64,000 nt of DNA from Maioricimonas rarisocia (GCF_007747795.1 NZ_CP036275.1:4394001-4458000), one strand, 5' to 3'; shown: positions 1 to 9,434, numbered from the stretch's first letter. Notes: a model not told the origin generated them from the letters alone. Numbers and translations are program-made.

Positions 1-694
1 GACTGAACATGCCCAGCCGCATCAGTTCCTGACGGTTCAACCGGCGACGCCCGAAACGCCGTATCGAGAGCGTCGGCCCGTCGATGGTGACCGGAGGCAG
101 GGTCGCGTTGACGCGGCTGCCGTCCGGCAGACGGGCATCCACCATCGGAGACGACTCGTCGATGCGTCGTCCCACACGGGCTGCTATCCGCTGGATGATT
201 CGCACGAGATGAGCCGTGTCGCGGAACCGGATCGATGTCTTTTCCAGTCGACCGAAGCGCTCTACATAAATCCGGGACGGTCCGTTGACGAGGATGTCGG
301 TAACCGCGGGGTCGGCCATCAACGGTGCCAGCGGACCGACGCCGAGCGTTTCCTCCTTCAGGTCGGCAACGATCCGCTGCCGTTCCTCATCGTTGAGCGG
401 GACGTCTTCCTGTTCCAGAAGTCGATGGACGAACGTTTCGACAAACTCCGACAACTCGTCTTCGTTGTTGCCGAACAGCCCACCCGCATTCATCTCGTCC
501 AGCAGGCGCTCGTGGAGTGTCCCCTTGACGACCAGATAGTCAGCGCGACCAGCCGGGGCATCTGTTTCCGCCGGCTGCTGCTGGTGCGGCTGATGCACTC
601 GCTCCACCGGAAGTGTGAAACGCACCTGGCCCAGCCGGGCCCGCGCGGTTGCCCCGGGTTTGGATTCCGGGCGGACATCCTGTGGATCAGTCAT
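1..694 (-). CDS. cpaF: Tad/Flp pilus secretion ATPase CpaF, N-terminal part, runs off the left edge
   Basis: Reading the minus strand from the ATG at 694 gives an uninterrupted 231-codon frame that leaves the window. After a variable N-terminus it shows the CpaF/TadA pattern: an alpha-helical segment rich in acidic and basic residues, then GVGPLAPLMADPAVTDILVNG and, near the edge, LPDGSRVNATLPPVTIDGPT followed by SIRRF. These are conserved in the N-terminal domain of type II/IV secretion ATPases that power Flp pilus assembly. The Walker A and B boxes must lie beyond position 1. The start overlaps the end of the preceding cpaE by 8 bases, so the two are probably translationally coupled in one operon. 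Family assignment is secure; completeness cannot be judged. Confidence 0.9.
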   Translation of the reverse strand, partial: MTDPQDVRPESKPGATARARLGQVRFTLPVERVHQPHQQQPAETDAPAGRADYLVVKGTLHERLLDEMNAGGLFGNNEDELSEFVETFVHRLLEQEDVPLNDEERQRIVADLKEETLGVGPLAPLMADPAVTDILVNGPSRIYVERFGRLEKTSIRFRDTAHLVRIIQRIAARVGRRIDESSPMVDARLPDGSRVNATLPPVTIDGPTLSIRRFGRRRLNRQELMRLGMFS

Positions 695-1940
695 CCGTCG
701 ACTCCCGGGTGAAACGGCCGTCTTCGGAAGGCACTGCCGCCGACCTGTCGCCTCGCCCGTTTGAGAGCACCGCCTGCTCCCGGAAATGTTCGATCTCGCC
801 CACAAGCCCTCTCAGCCCGCGTTCCAGCGCCGACCACCGCCGCGGGTTCAGCGCGAACGGTCGTCCGAGATTCGCCGCAGTCAGTGCCCGTCGATCGTAG
901 GGAAACAGGTGATCCACCGGCTGCTGGAGCGTCGCTTCGATATCCGTGCGTGTGGGGTTTCCCGCAGCTTTCGTCATGCGGTTGACGGCCGTACGCCGTT
1001 GCGCGGCGGGGTGTCCCAGCCCGTCCAGAAGTGAGAGCAGCTGGGTCACACTCAACATCGTGGGCACAACATTGTCGAGAACGATGTAGGTCATGTCGGA
1101 CGCATCGAGGACCGCCATGACGATGCTGTCGAGCAGCGGGAACGTGTCGACCAGCACGTAGTTGTAGGTCCGCCGCGCGAGGTTCAGGATCCGGGTCAAC
1201 AGCGTGTGGCCAATCTCGGTCGCCGCAACCGCATCGGGCGGAGCCGCCAGCAGGTCCAGCCCGCAGGGATGGGGAGTCGTCAACTGCCGCACGAGCGTGG
1301 TGTCCAGGCGTTCGCGCTCGCGGATCGCATCGACCAGAGTCGTCTCCGGGTGCAGATCGAGCATGGGCGCGCAGACACCCATCTGCAGCGACGCGTCGAT
1401 GAGCAGCACCTCTCCCGGATGCTGCTGCGCCAGCCGCGTTGCGGCATTGACCGCGAGAGTTGATTTGCCCACCCCGCCCTTGTTGCTGATGAAGGCCACG
1501 GTCACGCCGCGCGTCGCAGGAACGCGGGCGGCCGTCGTCAGTGTGCGATCGAGCAACTGGCGGAGATCGGCCGAAGAGACCGGACGGCGCAGGAAATCCC
1601 GCGCGCCAAACCGCAGTCCCTCGACAAAGATCGCTCCCTGCGGCGCCTGCTCCCACGTCTGCGAGCTGAACACGTCCGGGCGATACGCACCGGCGATGAC
1701 CGTTTCCGGCGAGACCGCCTGGATTTCCTGGAGCGTCGCCTTGAACGTTTCCATCTCGCCGGGCATGTCAACAACTGCCAGCGGCGGAAAGAGACTGCGT
1801 GCCAGATCGACAGCATTCGTCAGATCGCGCGCGACGTGAACTACGATGCGTCCCGGTGCATCGCTGCTTAAAGCGGTCTCCAGCTCCTCAGGGAGTCCGG
1901 AATCGTCGCCGACGATCAGCAGATGATTTTGCACAGTCAC
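687..1940 (-). CDS. cpaE: CpaE-like pilus assembly ATPase (receiver-like domain plus MinD/ParA fold)
   Basis: 417 residues from a GTG start. Residues 1 to about 130 resemble an atypical receiver domain (LLIVGDDSG at the start). The C-terminal two thirds are a MinD/ParA-type ATPase with a deviant Walker A motif, ISNKGGVGKSTLAVN, at about 151-165, and a downstream VLVDTFPLLDS segment in the switch/Walker B position. This layout is that of CpaE/TadZ, which positions Tad/Flp pilus machinery at the cell pole or membrane. It lies between cpaB and cpaF on the same strand and overlaps cpaF by 8 bases. In most Tad clusters a secretin gene (cpaC/rcpA) stands between cpaB and cpaE; here only 76 bases do. 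Confidence 0.9.
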   Translation of the reverse strand: MTVQNHLLIVGDDSGLPEELETALSSDAPGRIVVHVARDLTNAVDLARSLFPPLAVVDMPGEMETFKATLQEIQAVSPETVIAGAYRPDVFSSQTWEQAPQGAIFVEGLRFGARDFLRRPVSSADLRQLLDRTLTTAARVPATRGVTVAFISNKGGVGKSTLAVNAATRLAQQHPGEVLLIDASLQMGVCAPMLDLHPETTLVDAIRERERLDTTLVRQLTTPHPCGLDLLAAPPDAVAATEIGHTLLTRILNLARRTYNYVLVDTFPLLDSIVMAVLDASDMTYIVLDNVVPTMLSVTQLLSLLDGLGHPAAQRRTAVNRMTKAAGNPTRTDIEATLQQPVDHLFPYDRRALTAANLGRPFALNPRRWSALERGLRGLVGEIEHFREQAVLSNGRGDRSAAVPSEDGRFTRESTDD

Positions 1941-2016
1941 TCAATCCCACGTTGCCGGTGTGCCGTCTCTTCCGGGGACCGCCGCTCCGTTGCAGCGGGC
2001 CGGCCCCCGGATCATT

Positions 2017-4146
2017 TCAGTCCCGTTGGGGCCGCGGGGTTGGCGGTGTGTTTCCGGGCTCGTCAGACAGCACATCCATCAGGGCCGCATCCTCGATGAG
2101 GCCCTCCGGCCACGCATTGAGTGGCTTGCCATTGACCCAGTACTCCACGTTGACGGCGTCCCCGCGAATGTGTTCCACCTCGTGAACGGACGTGTCCCTC
2201 TGCACGGCACTGAAGAACTGGAGAAATCGGTCGGCCCAGCGGCTGCCCCATTGGGCAACGATGTCCTTCGCAGGAATCCCATCCGGCCGACTCGGCGGTT
2301 CCGGATTGCCCGACCGAAGGACCGCGAAAATAGCGACCTCGTGATCCTCGGCGACGCGAACCGGGTCCGTTTCTCCCTCCGGGTCGTTTGTGCTGGATCG
2401 GCCGTCGTTTCGGCCCTCTACCTCGCTGTCGCCGGCCCTGACCGAGCGGACTGCGAGTGCTTCGGTGATTGCCGGAACCGACTCGGCCGGCACAGCCACG
2501 ACACAGACCGTTGCCAGCCGTGTGACGAATTCCGTTGTCTGCGTTCGGGTGACCTGCTTGCGATCGATCGTCTCCCCGAGTTCGATCTCGGAGGCAGCCG
2601 ATTCCTGTTCATTGACGACAGGCACCTCTATCTCACGCTCGGTACATCTCAGAACGATTGCCCGTTCCACGAGGACGTCGATGTCCGCCTGAGTAAACAC
2701 GTCTTCACGATCCGCACGGGCGAACGTCGCCTCGCCATGACGCATTGGCCATTGAGCCTTCTCCTGCAGATGCACGGCATTGATCGGGCGTGCGGCGACC
2801 AGATCGATCCGGCTCCCTTCCTCGACGATGTCCAGTCCACGGACCTGCAGTGAATTGAGCAGAATCCCGGTCCAGCCGACTGGAATCCCCGCCGAGATTC
2901 CCGGACGTGTCGCCGGTGGAAACAGATCGGATTCACTGATCCAGCGGGACTCAGGCAGTCGCGTCTTCAGCACGCGCCCGAGAAGTTCGCGCAGATCGGT
3001 GACGGCCCCCTCCGGAACTTTACCGGGATCAAAGTAGTAGTAACGAATCTCTCCCGTGGATGGATCGACGAAGTCCTCGAGGGTCAGCGCCGCGTACGCC
3101 TCGATGTCGCGGACCAGGCCCGGAACCGCAATCCCTTCCTCCGTCGCCGCATCGCCATCCGCATTCTGCAGCTGCAGAAAAGCAGCCGGACGGACCGGCA
3201 CACCGGAACCATGACTCTCTTGTGGACGGTGCGACTCGGGGCCCGCATCCGCCGACTTCTCGTCAAGAGGCGCCGGGATCGCCGGTTCTTCGGCCGCGCC
3301 AGTGCTTTGCGGCTGACTCGAACGGGCGATCACGAACAGTGTTCCTTCGCCATTCAGCGCCTGGGCCACGGCGACAGCGTCCGCTTCCGGAACGGCAACG
3401 GATGCCAGCAGCGCTCCGGATGCGGTTCCCTTCACCCGTCCCGGGGGGACCGTCAGTCCTGCCGGTCGCTGTGAGTTCGACCGCTTTCTGTCGACCGATT
3501 GGATCTTGACAAGAAGAGCTTCTTCGGTGACGGGGCGGATTCCACTGCGGAGGACCGACTGCCGCTCGGCTGCCTCGGGGGCAAGACGGCCGCCATACAC
3601 CTGCGCCAGGTCGATTCTGCCCACCGACGGACGGAGTTCGCGGGGCAGCTCACTGTAGACGGCAAAGCGATCGCCGGGCCGAAGTTGCTCCAGCCCGCGA
3701 ATCCGCTCGGCTTCCACCGCAATCACCATCGTGCCGGGAGGCGCGCCCCCCGTGACTCCCGGCCGCGAACCACGCGGCAGGAAGTCGCCTTCGGTCAGAA
3801 CGTAACCCGCCTGCTTGTCGCGCCTGAGCACCCGACCGATGATCTTCGAGAGATCGCGAAGTGGTCCGTGGCCCACCTGGTTCTCGGCGAGCCACATCAC
3901 CTTGAGCTGGCCGGTCGCAGGATCGATCAGGTCCGCGCGGGTCACCGCTTCGAACGCCGGGACGGGACGGGCGAGCGCAGGGAAAGCCACCTGACCTTCC
4001 CGCGACACCGTCGCCTCAGTCGCAAAGAATCCGGTCGCCCAGAGGGTTGCGACAGCCGCCACGCCGCTCAGCGCGATGAACACGAATGCGAGCGACCACA
4101 GGCCGCCACTCTGGCGATACGAGCGACTGTCCCTTCGACCTGCCAT
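2017..4146 (-). CDS. cpaB: CpaB/RcpC-like pilus assembly protein with two tandem SAF-type units
   Basis: 709 residues, more than twice the usual 250-350 for CpaB. A membrane anchor lies at about residues 17-40. The periplasmic part shows the same unit twice. At about 54-165 a SAF-like stretch runs from AFPALARPVPAFEAV through DLIDPATGQ to SRPGVTGGAPPGTM. At about 340-450 it recurs as VPGLVRDIEAYAALT, DFVDPSTGE and TRPGISAGIPVGWT. A later pair, VPEADAVAVAQAL near 252 and VPAESVPAITEAL near 535, suggests that the whole unit of roughly 280 residues was copied. CpaB proteins sit in the periplasm and help secretin and pilus assembly. Gene order (flp, cpaA, cpaB, cpaE, cpaF) supports the call. The start is the ATG at 4146. 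Confidence 0.86.
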   Translation of the reverse strand: MAGRRDSRSYRQSGGLWSLAFVFIALSGVAAVATLWATGFFATEATVSREGQVAFPALARPVPAFEAVTRADLIDPATGQLKVMWLAENQVGHGPLRDLSKIIGRVLRRDKQAGYVLTEGDFLPRGSRPGVTGGAPPGTMVIAVEAERIRGLEQLRPGDRFAVYSELPRELRPSVGRIDLAQVYGGRLAPEAAERQSVLRSGIRPVTEEALLVKIQSVDRKRSNSQRPAGLTVPPGRVKGTASGALLASVAVPEADAVAVAQALNGEGTLFVIARSSQPQSTGAAEEPAIPAPLDEKSADAGPESHRPQESHGSGVPVRPAAFLQLQNADGDAATEEGIAVPGLVRDIEAYAALTLEDFVDPSTGEIRYYYFDPGKVPEGAVTDLRELLGRVLKTRLPESRWISESDLFPPATRPGISAGIPVGWTGILLNSLQVRGLDIVEEGSRIDLVAARPINAVHLQEKAQWPMRHGEATFARADREDVFTQADIDVLVERAIVLRCTEREIEVPVVNEQESAASEIELGETIDRKQVTRTQTTEFVTRLATVCVVAVPAESVPAITEALAVRSVRAGDSEVEGRNDGRSSTNDPEGETDPVRVAEDHEVAIFAVLRSGNPEPPSRPDGIPAKDIVAQWGSRWADRFLQFFSAVQRDTSVHEVEHIRGDAVNVEYWVNGKPLNAWPEGLIEDAALMDVLSDEPGNTPPTPRPQRD

Positions 4147-4421
4147 GGATCTTGCTTCCCGGCTGCGCCACCCGCTTTAGCGGTGAGAGCAGCATGTTTC
4201 GTGTCCGAAAAACGCACCCGCCCTGGTTCGAAACCCGTCCCGCCCCGCAATCGCCACACATCTGCACACCATGTGCAAGCTCACACCGGCTCTTCGTGCT
4301 CAAGGGACGCGCCCCGGACGGACAGGCCGTCAGACCGCCCGCGGAAACGGGATGCGATCGGTCGTGGGTACCAGGCGTCGAAGGTCGCAGCGCAGAGGAA
4401 TCGCGCCTGCAGCACACCTGT

Positions 4422-4898
4422 TCATCCCCCCAGCGAACGCAGCGCAACAACCAGGTGTGGCAGCGCATCGGGGAAAACGATCTGTATCGTCAGCCCGACC
4501 ATGATCGCCGGCACGTAGGGAAAGTTCTCCTGAGATCGCAGCGTCGCGATAATGGCCCCGACCATGCCCGCCAGAGCCGTCCAGAACAGCAATCCGAAGA
4601 TGCCGAACGGTCCCAGCCACGCTCCCAGACCGGCAACGAGCTTGAGATCGCCACCTCCCAGTCCGCCGGTCCACGCGAACGGCAGTGTCACGAGAAAGCC
4701 GGCCGCGGCTCCTCCGACCACCACCTGCCAGGTCAGATGGTGCCAGCCCAGTACGGCCGCGACCAGGGCGGTCGCCAGAAGCCTGATGGACACGGAATCC
4801 GGAATCTCGCGCGTCCGCAGATCGTGCCAGGTGGCTTCAGCGCAGAGTGCGAGCGGAATCAGCAGCAGCCACGAATGGGAAAGCGATCCGGAAAACAC
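4422..4898 (-). CDS. cpaA: Prepilin peptidase CpaA/TadV (A24 aspartic protease)
   Basis: 158 residues, almost entirely membrane segments. Both catalytic aspartate motifs of A24 peptidases are visible: DLRTREIPD at about residue 27 and GGLGGGDLKLVAG (the GxGD motif) at about 78-90. The short length without the N-methylase domain matches the CpaA/TadV/FppA group, which cleaves the leader of Flp prepilins at the inner membrane. It sits between the pilin gene and cpaB on the same strand. I use the GTG at 4898 because it opens the frame; no clear Shine-Dalgarno precedes it, so the true start could be slightly internal. The 275 bases between it and cpaB hold no supported gene. Confidence 0.88.
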   Translation of the reverse strand: MFSGSLSHSWLLLIPLALCAEATWHDLRTREIPDSVSIRLLATALVAAVLGWHHLTWQVVVGGAAAGFLVTLPFAWTGGLGGGDLKLVAGLGAWLGPFGIFGLLFWTALAGMVGAIIATLRSQENFPYVPAIMVGLTIQIVFPDALPHLVVALRSLGG

Positions 4899-5055
4899 AA
4901 ACGACCGCGATTGTTACAAGAGAGAGAGTTCATAAACACAGCCGCAAGGCCTGCCTGCACGGAGACAGGCAGGCCCCGACAGCGTGTTTCACGTCCAGGG
5001 CGAGAAGCCCTCTGGACAGATTGACTTGCGCCGACCAGCGCCGGAAGCGAATCGA

Positions 5056-5391
5056 CTACGGAGCGAGATCGTCCGCTTCGACCACGAGGGCGCCAATCCC
5101 CGGGATGCCGACGTTGCCTTCGATGGAGCCCGGGCTGCTGGCGTCCAGGTAGACCACCCCGTTGGTGTCCTGGGACGTATTGACCAGCTTGCCGCTGACG
5201 ATCGGGCCGATGTCATCATCGTGAGCACCGGGAAGTGCCGCGGCCACGGTGCTGATGAGATCATTCGACTTGTGGCCGAGAATCGCGACTGCGGCCAGGC
5301 AGATCAGCGCCACGCCGCCAATCAGGATACCGTACTCGACCAGGCTCTGGCCCTTACGGTTCCGCAGCATCTTCCGAGAATTGCTCAGCAT
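5056..5391 (-). CDS. flp: Flp family type IVb pilin
   Basis: 111 residues. The N-terminus has the Flp prepilin signature: a basic leader (SRKMLRNRKG), then QSLVEYGILIGGVALICLA, i.e. Gly at the cleavage site, Glu at +5, followed by Tyr and one hydrophobic helix. The mature protein would be about 94 residues, longer than a classical Flp (50-60), with an added glycine- and acid-rich C-terminal region that may be surface exposed. The ATG at 5391 is preceded by GGAG with an 8-base spacer, better placed than the GTG at 5394. It is the first gene of the minus-strand pilus operon and is a likely substrate of the adjacent CpaA. Confidence 0.9.
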   Translation of the reverse strand: MLSNSRKMLRNRKGQSLVEYGILIGGVALICLAAVAILGHKSNDLISTVAAALPGAHDDDIGPIVSGKLVNTSQDTNGVVYLDASSPGSIEGNVGIPGIGALVVEADDLAP

Positions 5392-5394
5392 CAC

Positions 5395-5631
5395 TTTGTC
5401 TCCACTTCACTTCAGAGAAACATGCCGCGCGGAGTCCTGTACCCCGGCCGGCCCCGGCGACATGCACACGCTGTGCGTGTACAAAAGCCGTGCGACCAGA
5501 CTATCCTTGGCGGACTGGCTCGTCAATTCAACACCGCCACGTTCTGCACAACTTGTGCATGTACTCCACTTGTTACATTCAAAAACGTCCGTCATCGCAC
5601 GCCAGAACATTCGGGAAGAAAGGGCTTTGCC
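5395..5631. promoter_or_regulatory. Divergent intergenic region between the flp pilus operon and the TPR membrane protein gene
   Basis: These 237 bases separate two divergently transcribed units and must hold both promoters. I see no convincing sigma-70 pair or palindrome. An AGAAAGGG stretch just before 5632 is a good ribosome binding site for the plus-strand gene. Confidence 0.4.
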
Positions 5632-7691
5632 GTGGCGTCCGTGTCTCTTGAACCATCCAGCGACAACGTCGAATCGGACCGGACGCTCCCCTGGCAGGTT
5701 CTGCTGGCGGGAATCGTCCTGGTGGTCTACTCCGGCAGCTTTGCTGGAGGCTTTCTGTTCGATGACGGCAACAACATCATCGATTCGCCTCGTATTCGCC
5801 GATTGCGGCCCGTCGGAGACGTCCTGCGCAGCAATCGCCCCCTGGGCGACTACACGTTTTCACTCGGTTTTGCTGTTCATGGCCTCGATCCCTGGGGCTT
5901 TCACGTCGTCAACGTGGCCATTCACCTGGTGGCCGCACAGGTTCTGTTCGGCCTGATTCGCCAGGCTCTGCTGCTCCCCGGCCGCGCGCGGCTCTTCCCC
6001 GCACGGCGACCGGAATTGCGTTCGTCGCGGCGCTCATCTGGGCGGTCCACCCCCTGACGACCCAGGCCGTGACGTACATCGTGCAGCGTTTCGAGTCGCT
6101 CGCAGCCCTGGCGACGCTCGTCTGTCTTTACGCAGTCGTCCGCGGCAGCACGTCGCGCCGACCAAGGGGATGGGACACACTCGCGATCCTCGCTGCCTGG
6201 GCCGGTTTCCTGACGAAGGAGACCGGAGCAATGATTCCTGTGCTGGTGCTGCTGTTCGACCTGGTGTTCCTCAGACCCTCGAGAGTCGGCGTCCGACCGG
6301 TTCCCTGGTGGCTCTATCTCGGCCTCTGTTCCCCGCTGATCTGGTTCGTCCCACGTGTCTCGCGGTTCTTCACAGGGAAGTCGGCCACCATGGGGCTGGC
6401 GTACCGCAAGGTTTCGCCCGTCGAGTACGTGATGACGCTGCCGGAAGTTCTCCTGCACTACCTGAAGTTGCCGTTCTGGCCCGCCCACCTCTGTTTCGAC
6501 TACCGGTGGCCCGTCCAGCAGGACTGGCGCGTCTCCGCACTCTGTGGACTGATCATCGTCGGCCTGTTGAGCGGCACGGCCTGGTTGCTGTGGCGGCGGC
6601 ATCCGGCCGGATTCGTATGTGCCGCTTTATTCGTGATACTGGCTCCCACGTCCAGTTTCGTACCGGTGGCCGACCTCGCAGCCGAACATCGGATGTACCT
6701 GCCACTCGCCTGTCTGGTCGTCCTGAGCGTGTTGACGGTCCGATGGTGTGCCGCTCGTCTCTCCCGCCGCTGGCCGGCAACGGCACCAGCCGTAAACGCC
6801 ACTCTGGTCATGCTTGCCCTGCTCGTCCCGCTTACGCTTTCTGCACGTACGATGCGGCGTAATCAGGACTATCGCAGCGGGGTTGCCATGTGGCGGTCCG
6901 TCCTGGAACTCCGGCCCCACAACCCTCGGGCCTGGTACGGTCTTGGAAAGGCCCATCACGATGCGGGTCAGTACGACGCGGCGCTCGCAGTCTTCCGCAA
7001 GGCCGGGGCGAACGGGATGGACACTCCCGCGCTGCGGATCGCCATTGCCGACTGCGAAAACCGATTCGGCCGGCACGAGGTGGCAGAGCGTCTCTGTCGA
7101 GACGTCCTCGACCGTCATCCGGAGTTCGACATCGCGCACATCACTCTCGCCACGATCCTGTACCGTCAGAAGCAGTTCGACGGTGCGCTCGAACACTTCC
7201 GAGCCGCTGCCGGAAACTCCCGGCACATTGAGGCTCGGGTGGGTGCCGCCAGCTCTCTGGCCAACCTCGGGCGACATTCGGAAGCGATCGAGGAACTCAC
7301 CGCCGCGCTCGACATTCGTCCGGACCACAGACCGTCGGCGATTCAGCTGGCGTGGCTGCTGTCGACCAGTCCGGCGGACGAACTCCGGGACGGCCCCCGC
7401 GCGGTTCAACTGCTGACGCAGGTCTGTCGGGTGCAGGACTCGCGCAGCTTTCGGACATGGGATGCGTACGCGGCCGCCCTGGCTGAGAGGGGTGCGTACG
7501 CGAGAGCGGTTGTCGCAGCGAAGCAGGCCCTCGAACTTGCGGCCGGCATCGAAGACGCTGAACAACGTGAACAGTTGGAGCGTCGCCTCTCGGCATACAA
7601 ATCCGGACGCCCGTGGCGATCACGGCAGACGCTCGACCAGGCTGGTTTCAGACCGATTAACCGGGCCCATGCTGTCGCCTGCAGTTGGTGA
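5632..7691 (+). pseudogene. TPR-containing multi-pass membrane protein (TMTC/DUF1736-like), broken by a frameshift
   Basis: The reading frame from the GTG at 5632 (good Shine-Dalgarno upstream) encodes VSLEPSSDN, a first membrane helix, the FDDGNNI motif typical of the first loop, and further helices, then loses similarity after about 5990. The continuation is in another frame: TGIAFVAALIWAVHPLTTQA can be read upstream of 6069 and leads into YIVQRFESLAALATL, more helices and several C-terminal tetratricopeptide repeats to 7691. WAVHPL and YIVQR are conserved in this family. Together they would make about 685 residues. One base appears to be missing within the GC-alternating run at about 5980-6008. 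Such proteins are thought to be membrane glycosyltransferase-like; the substrate is unknown. It may be a decayed gene or a sequencing error. Confidence 0.75.
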
Positions 7692-8043
7692 TACCCGTGT
7701 GGCCAGTGCCCCCTTGCCTGGTCCGGTTGGGATCAGACCAACTGACCGGGTTACGGACTCACATAGCAACTGGATCAGAAAACGGGGGGCAGACCACTCT
7801 CAGCCGAAGTCGGAACGATGGTTCACAGCCGGCTCGAAGGCCTCGCGGCTGCCCTACTTGGTCGCGCGGCAATGCACCCCGCCAGCACGAAGCAGTTCTG
7901 TCCCCTGCTCGACCGTGTCTTGCATGAGGTCGGCAGAGACAAGGCCGAGGACCAGCTTCGCAATGCCATCCAGCGAGTCACGCGGAGACTGTCAGCGATC
8001 CCAGTGGAGCGGGCGTCAGTGACGCCCGATAGCCATTGATTCC
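7692..8043. other. Gene-poor stretch with no supported gene
   Basis: Between the TPR gene and the tRNA fragment I see no recognisable protein. A 73-codon open frame exists at 7818-8039 but has no family resemblance. Around 8010-8026 there is a short perfect palindrome, GGGCGTCA / TGACGCCC with one central base. The stretch may be the remains of an integrated element, given the truncated tRNA next to it. Confidence 0.3.
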
Positions 8044-8138
8044 GAGGTGTTCTGAAGCATTTCACCGCACAGTCCATTTCGAGCCCCCCTTGCCCCACAA
8101 GGGGTTGCATCGCTTCTGGGACTCCCGCGAAACACCTC
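8044..8138. repeat. Inverted repeat GAGGTGTT / AACACCTC spanning 95 bp
   Basis: GAGGTGTT at 8044-8051 is exactly complementary to AACACCTC at 8131-8138. Inside, near the ends, TCTGAAGC (plus strand, 8051-8058) is followed far to the right by GCTTCTGG (8112-8119), which offers extra partial pairing. The right arm directly abuts the broken anticodon region of the tRNA-Met fragment. It could mark the edge of a small inserted element or fold as a structured RNA. Confidence 0.45.
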
Positions 8139-8175
8139 ATGAGTCCGCTGCTCTAACCGACTGAGCTACAGCCAC
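8137..8175 (-). pseudogene. 5' half of an elongator tRNA-Met (CAT) gene
   Basis: Read on the minus strand from 8175, the sequence has a 7-base acceptor strand (GTGGCTG), a D arm (GCTC, then AGTCGGTTA, then GAGC), the 5' side of the anticodon stem (GCGGA) and the anticodon loop CTCATGA with CAT at its centre. The next bases should complete the stem (TCCGC) but read GGTGTTTCGCG instead. No T arm or matching CAGCCAC acceptor end is found in the following 400 bases. So only about 39 bases of tRNA remain, ending at the anticodon loop, a usual crossover site for tyrosine integrases. Confidence 0.6.
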
Positions 8176-8516
8176 TAAGTGCTTTCAGGAGATCACGTTA
8201 CGCAGCAGCGACCGCATCCTGCCCGACAGCAGGAACACCACCGGCAACACCCGCTCGGCCGCGTGGCATTTCACTTGCCGATTGCACGTCTCCCGATGCC
8301 ACCACAGCCCCCGGCAGGTCGCGACAGGCGCCGGCCAAGTATCGTGACCGGGACCCGGGGCATTTCGTCTCCCATCCTCCGCCGGTCGGTTCCGGGGAAG
8401 AATTTCGTGACAAAGGCCGACGCTCGCGGTATTCTGAACGTACTCCTTCTCTCAAACCATGCGGCTCCATACCGCCACACGTGCCGTCGACCGCCGCCCT
8501 CACTGCGGAGATGCCG

Positions 8517-9434
8517 ATGTACGCGTTCAAAAACATTCTCGTCTACGCCAATGGCCAGGACGGGGGCCGGGAAGCGTTCTCCAGTGCCATCGAGCTACTG
8601 GAAGACACTGGCGGGCGAGTGACTCTTGCGGGCGTCATTGCCGAAGGTTCCTCCTCTTCCCGGGACGACGAACAGAAGCGGCTAACCGATCTGGCCAACT
8701 CGGTTCCCCATGAAGGAATCGAAGTCGGTACGCAGATTCTCACCGGCTCCGCCTCTCACGAGTTGATCCAGCAGACGCTGCGCGCCGGACACGACCTGCT
8801 GATCAAATCGGGAGAGCAATCGGCCGGCCTCAAGGAGCGGATGTTCGGTTCGACTGCCCGCAAGCTGTTTCGCAAGTGCCCCTGCCCGGTCTGGGTGATC
8901 AAGCCGGGGCACAGCCGCAGTGTGCGCCGCGTTCTCGCCGCCATCGACGCCGAACATGTCGACGAAACGCACAAGGACCTGAACCACTCGATCCTCGATC
9001 TGGCCAGTGCCGTCGCCCGGGCCGAGCGTGCCGAACTTCATGTCGCTTCCGCCTGGCAGTTCTGGGTCGAAGGCTATCTGCGGACCGCGTCCCGCATGCG
9101 TGGTGACGATGTCGACCAGATGGTTCGTGCCCAGGAGCAGGAGGCCGAGCGACGTGTCCGCGAGACGACCGCTCCCTGGGAAGAAAGCGGCGTCGAGATC
9201 GAAGCACATGTCGAGCACGGTCCCGACCATGTCGTCATCGCCTGGCTGGCCAGTCGGCTCAATCCGGACCTGGTCATCCTCGGCACATTCGCCCGCGGCG
9301 GTCTGCCGGGCCTGCTCGTCGGCAACATTGCCGAGTCGCTGCTCGACGAACTGGACTGCTCGGTACTGGCGGTGAAACCGGCCGGCTACGAATGCCCGGT
9401 CGCTTTGGACAATCCGACTGTCGCGGCCGAGTAG
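8517..9434 (+). CDS. Double-domain universal stress protein (UspA family)
   Basis: 305 residues from the ATG at 8517, chosen because GCGGAG lies at a proper distance; the GTG at 8481 and ATG at 8511 are less well placed. Two Usp domains follow each other. The first opens with YAFKNILVYANGQDGGREAF and ends with KCPCPVWVIKPGH near residue 130. The second opens with VRRVLAAIDAEHVDE and ends with LVILGTFARGGLPGLLVGN and CSVLAVKP near 290. The G-2X-G-9X-G style segment in the second domain suggests possible ATP binding; the first is more degenerate. Likely a cytoplasmic stress-response protein. It is alone on its strand and converges with the next gene. Confidence 0.85.
   Translation: MYAFKNILVYANGQDGGREAFSSAIELLEDTGGRVTLAGVIAEGSSSSRDDEQKRLTDLANSVPHEGIEVGTQILTGSASHELIQQTLRAGHDLLIKSGEQSAGLKERMFGSTARKLFRKCPCPVWVIKPGHSRSVRRVLAAIDAEHVDETHKDLNHSILDLASAVARAERAELHVASAWQFWVEGYLRTASRMRGDDVDQMVRAQEQEAERRVRETTAPWEESGVEIEAHVEHGPDHVVIAWLASRLNPDLVILGTFARGGLPGLLVGNIAESLLDELDCSVLAVKPAGYECPVALDNPTVAAE

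Noticed and set aside
4170-4250. A GGTTCGAAACC segment resembling a tRNA T arm
   Set aside because: The T stem has two mismatches and neither a matching acceptor stem nor an anticodon arm can be drawn.
7818-8039. A 73-codon open frame
   Set aside because: No family likeness and no clear ribosome binding site; it lies in a probable element remnant.
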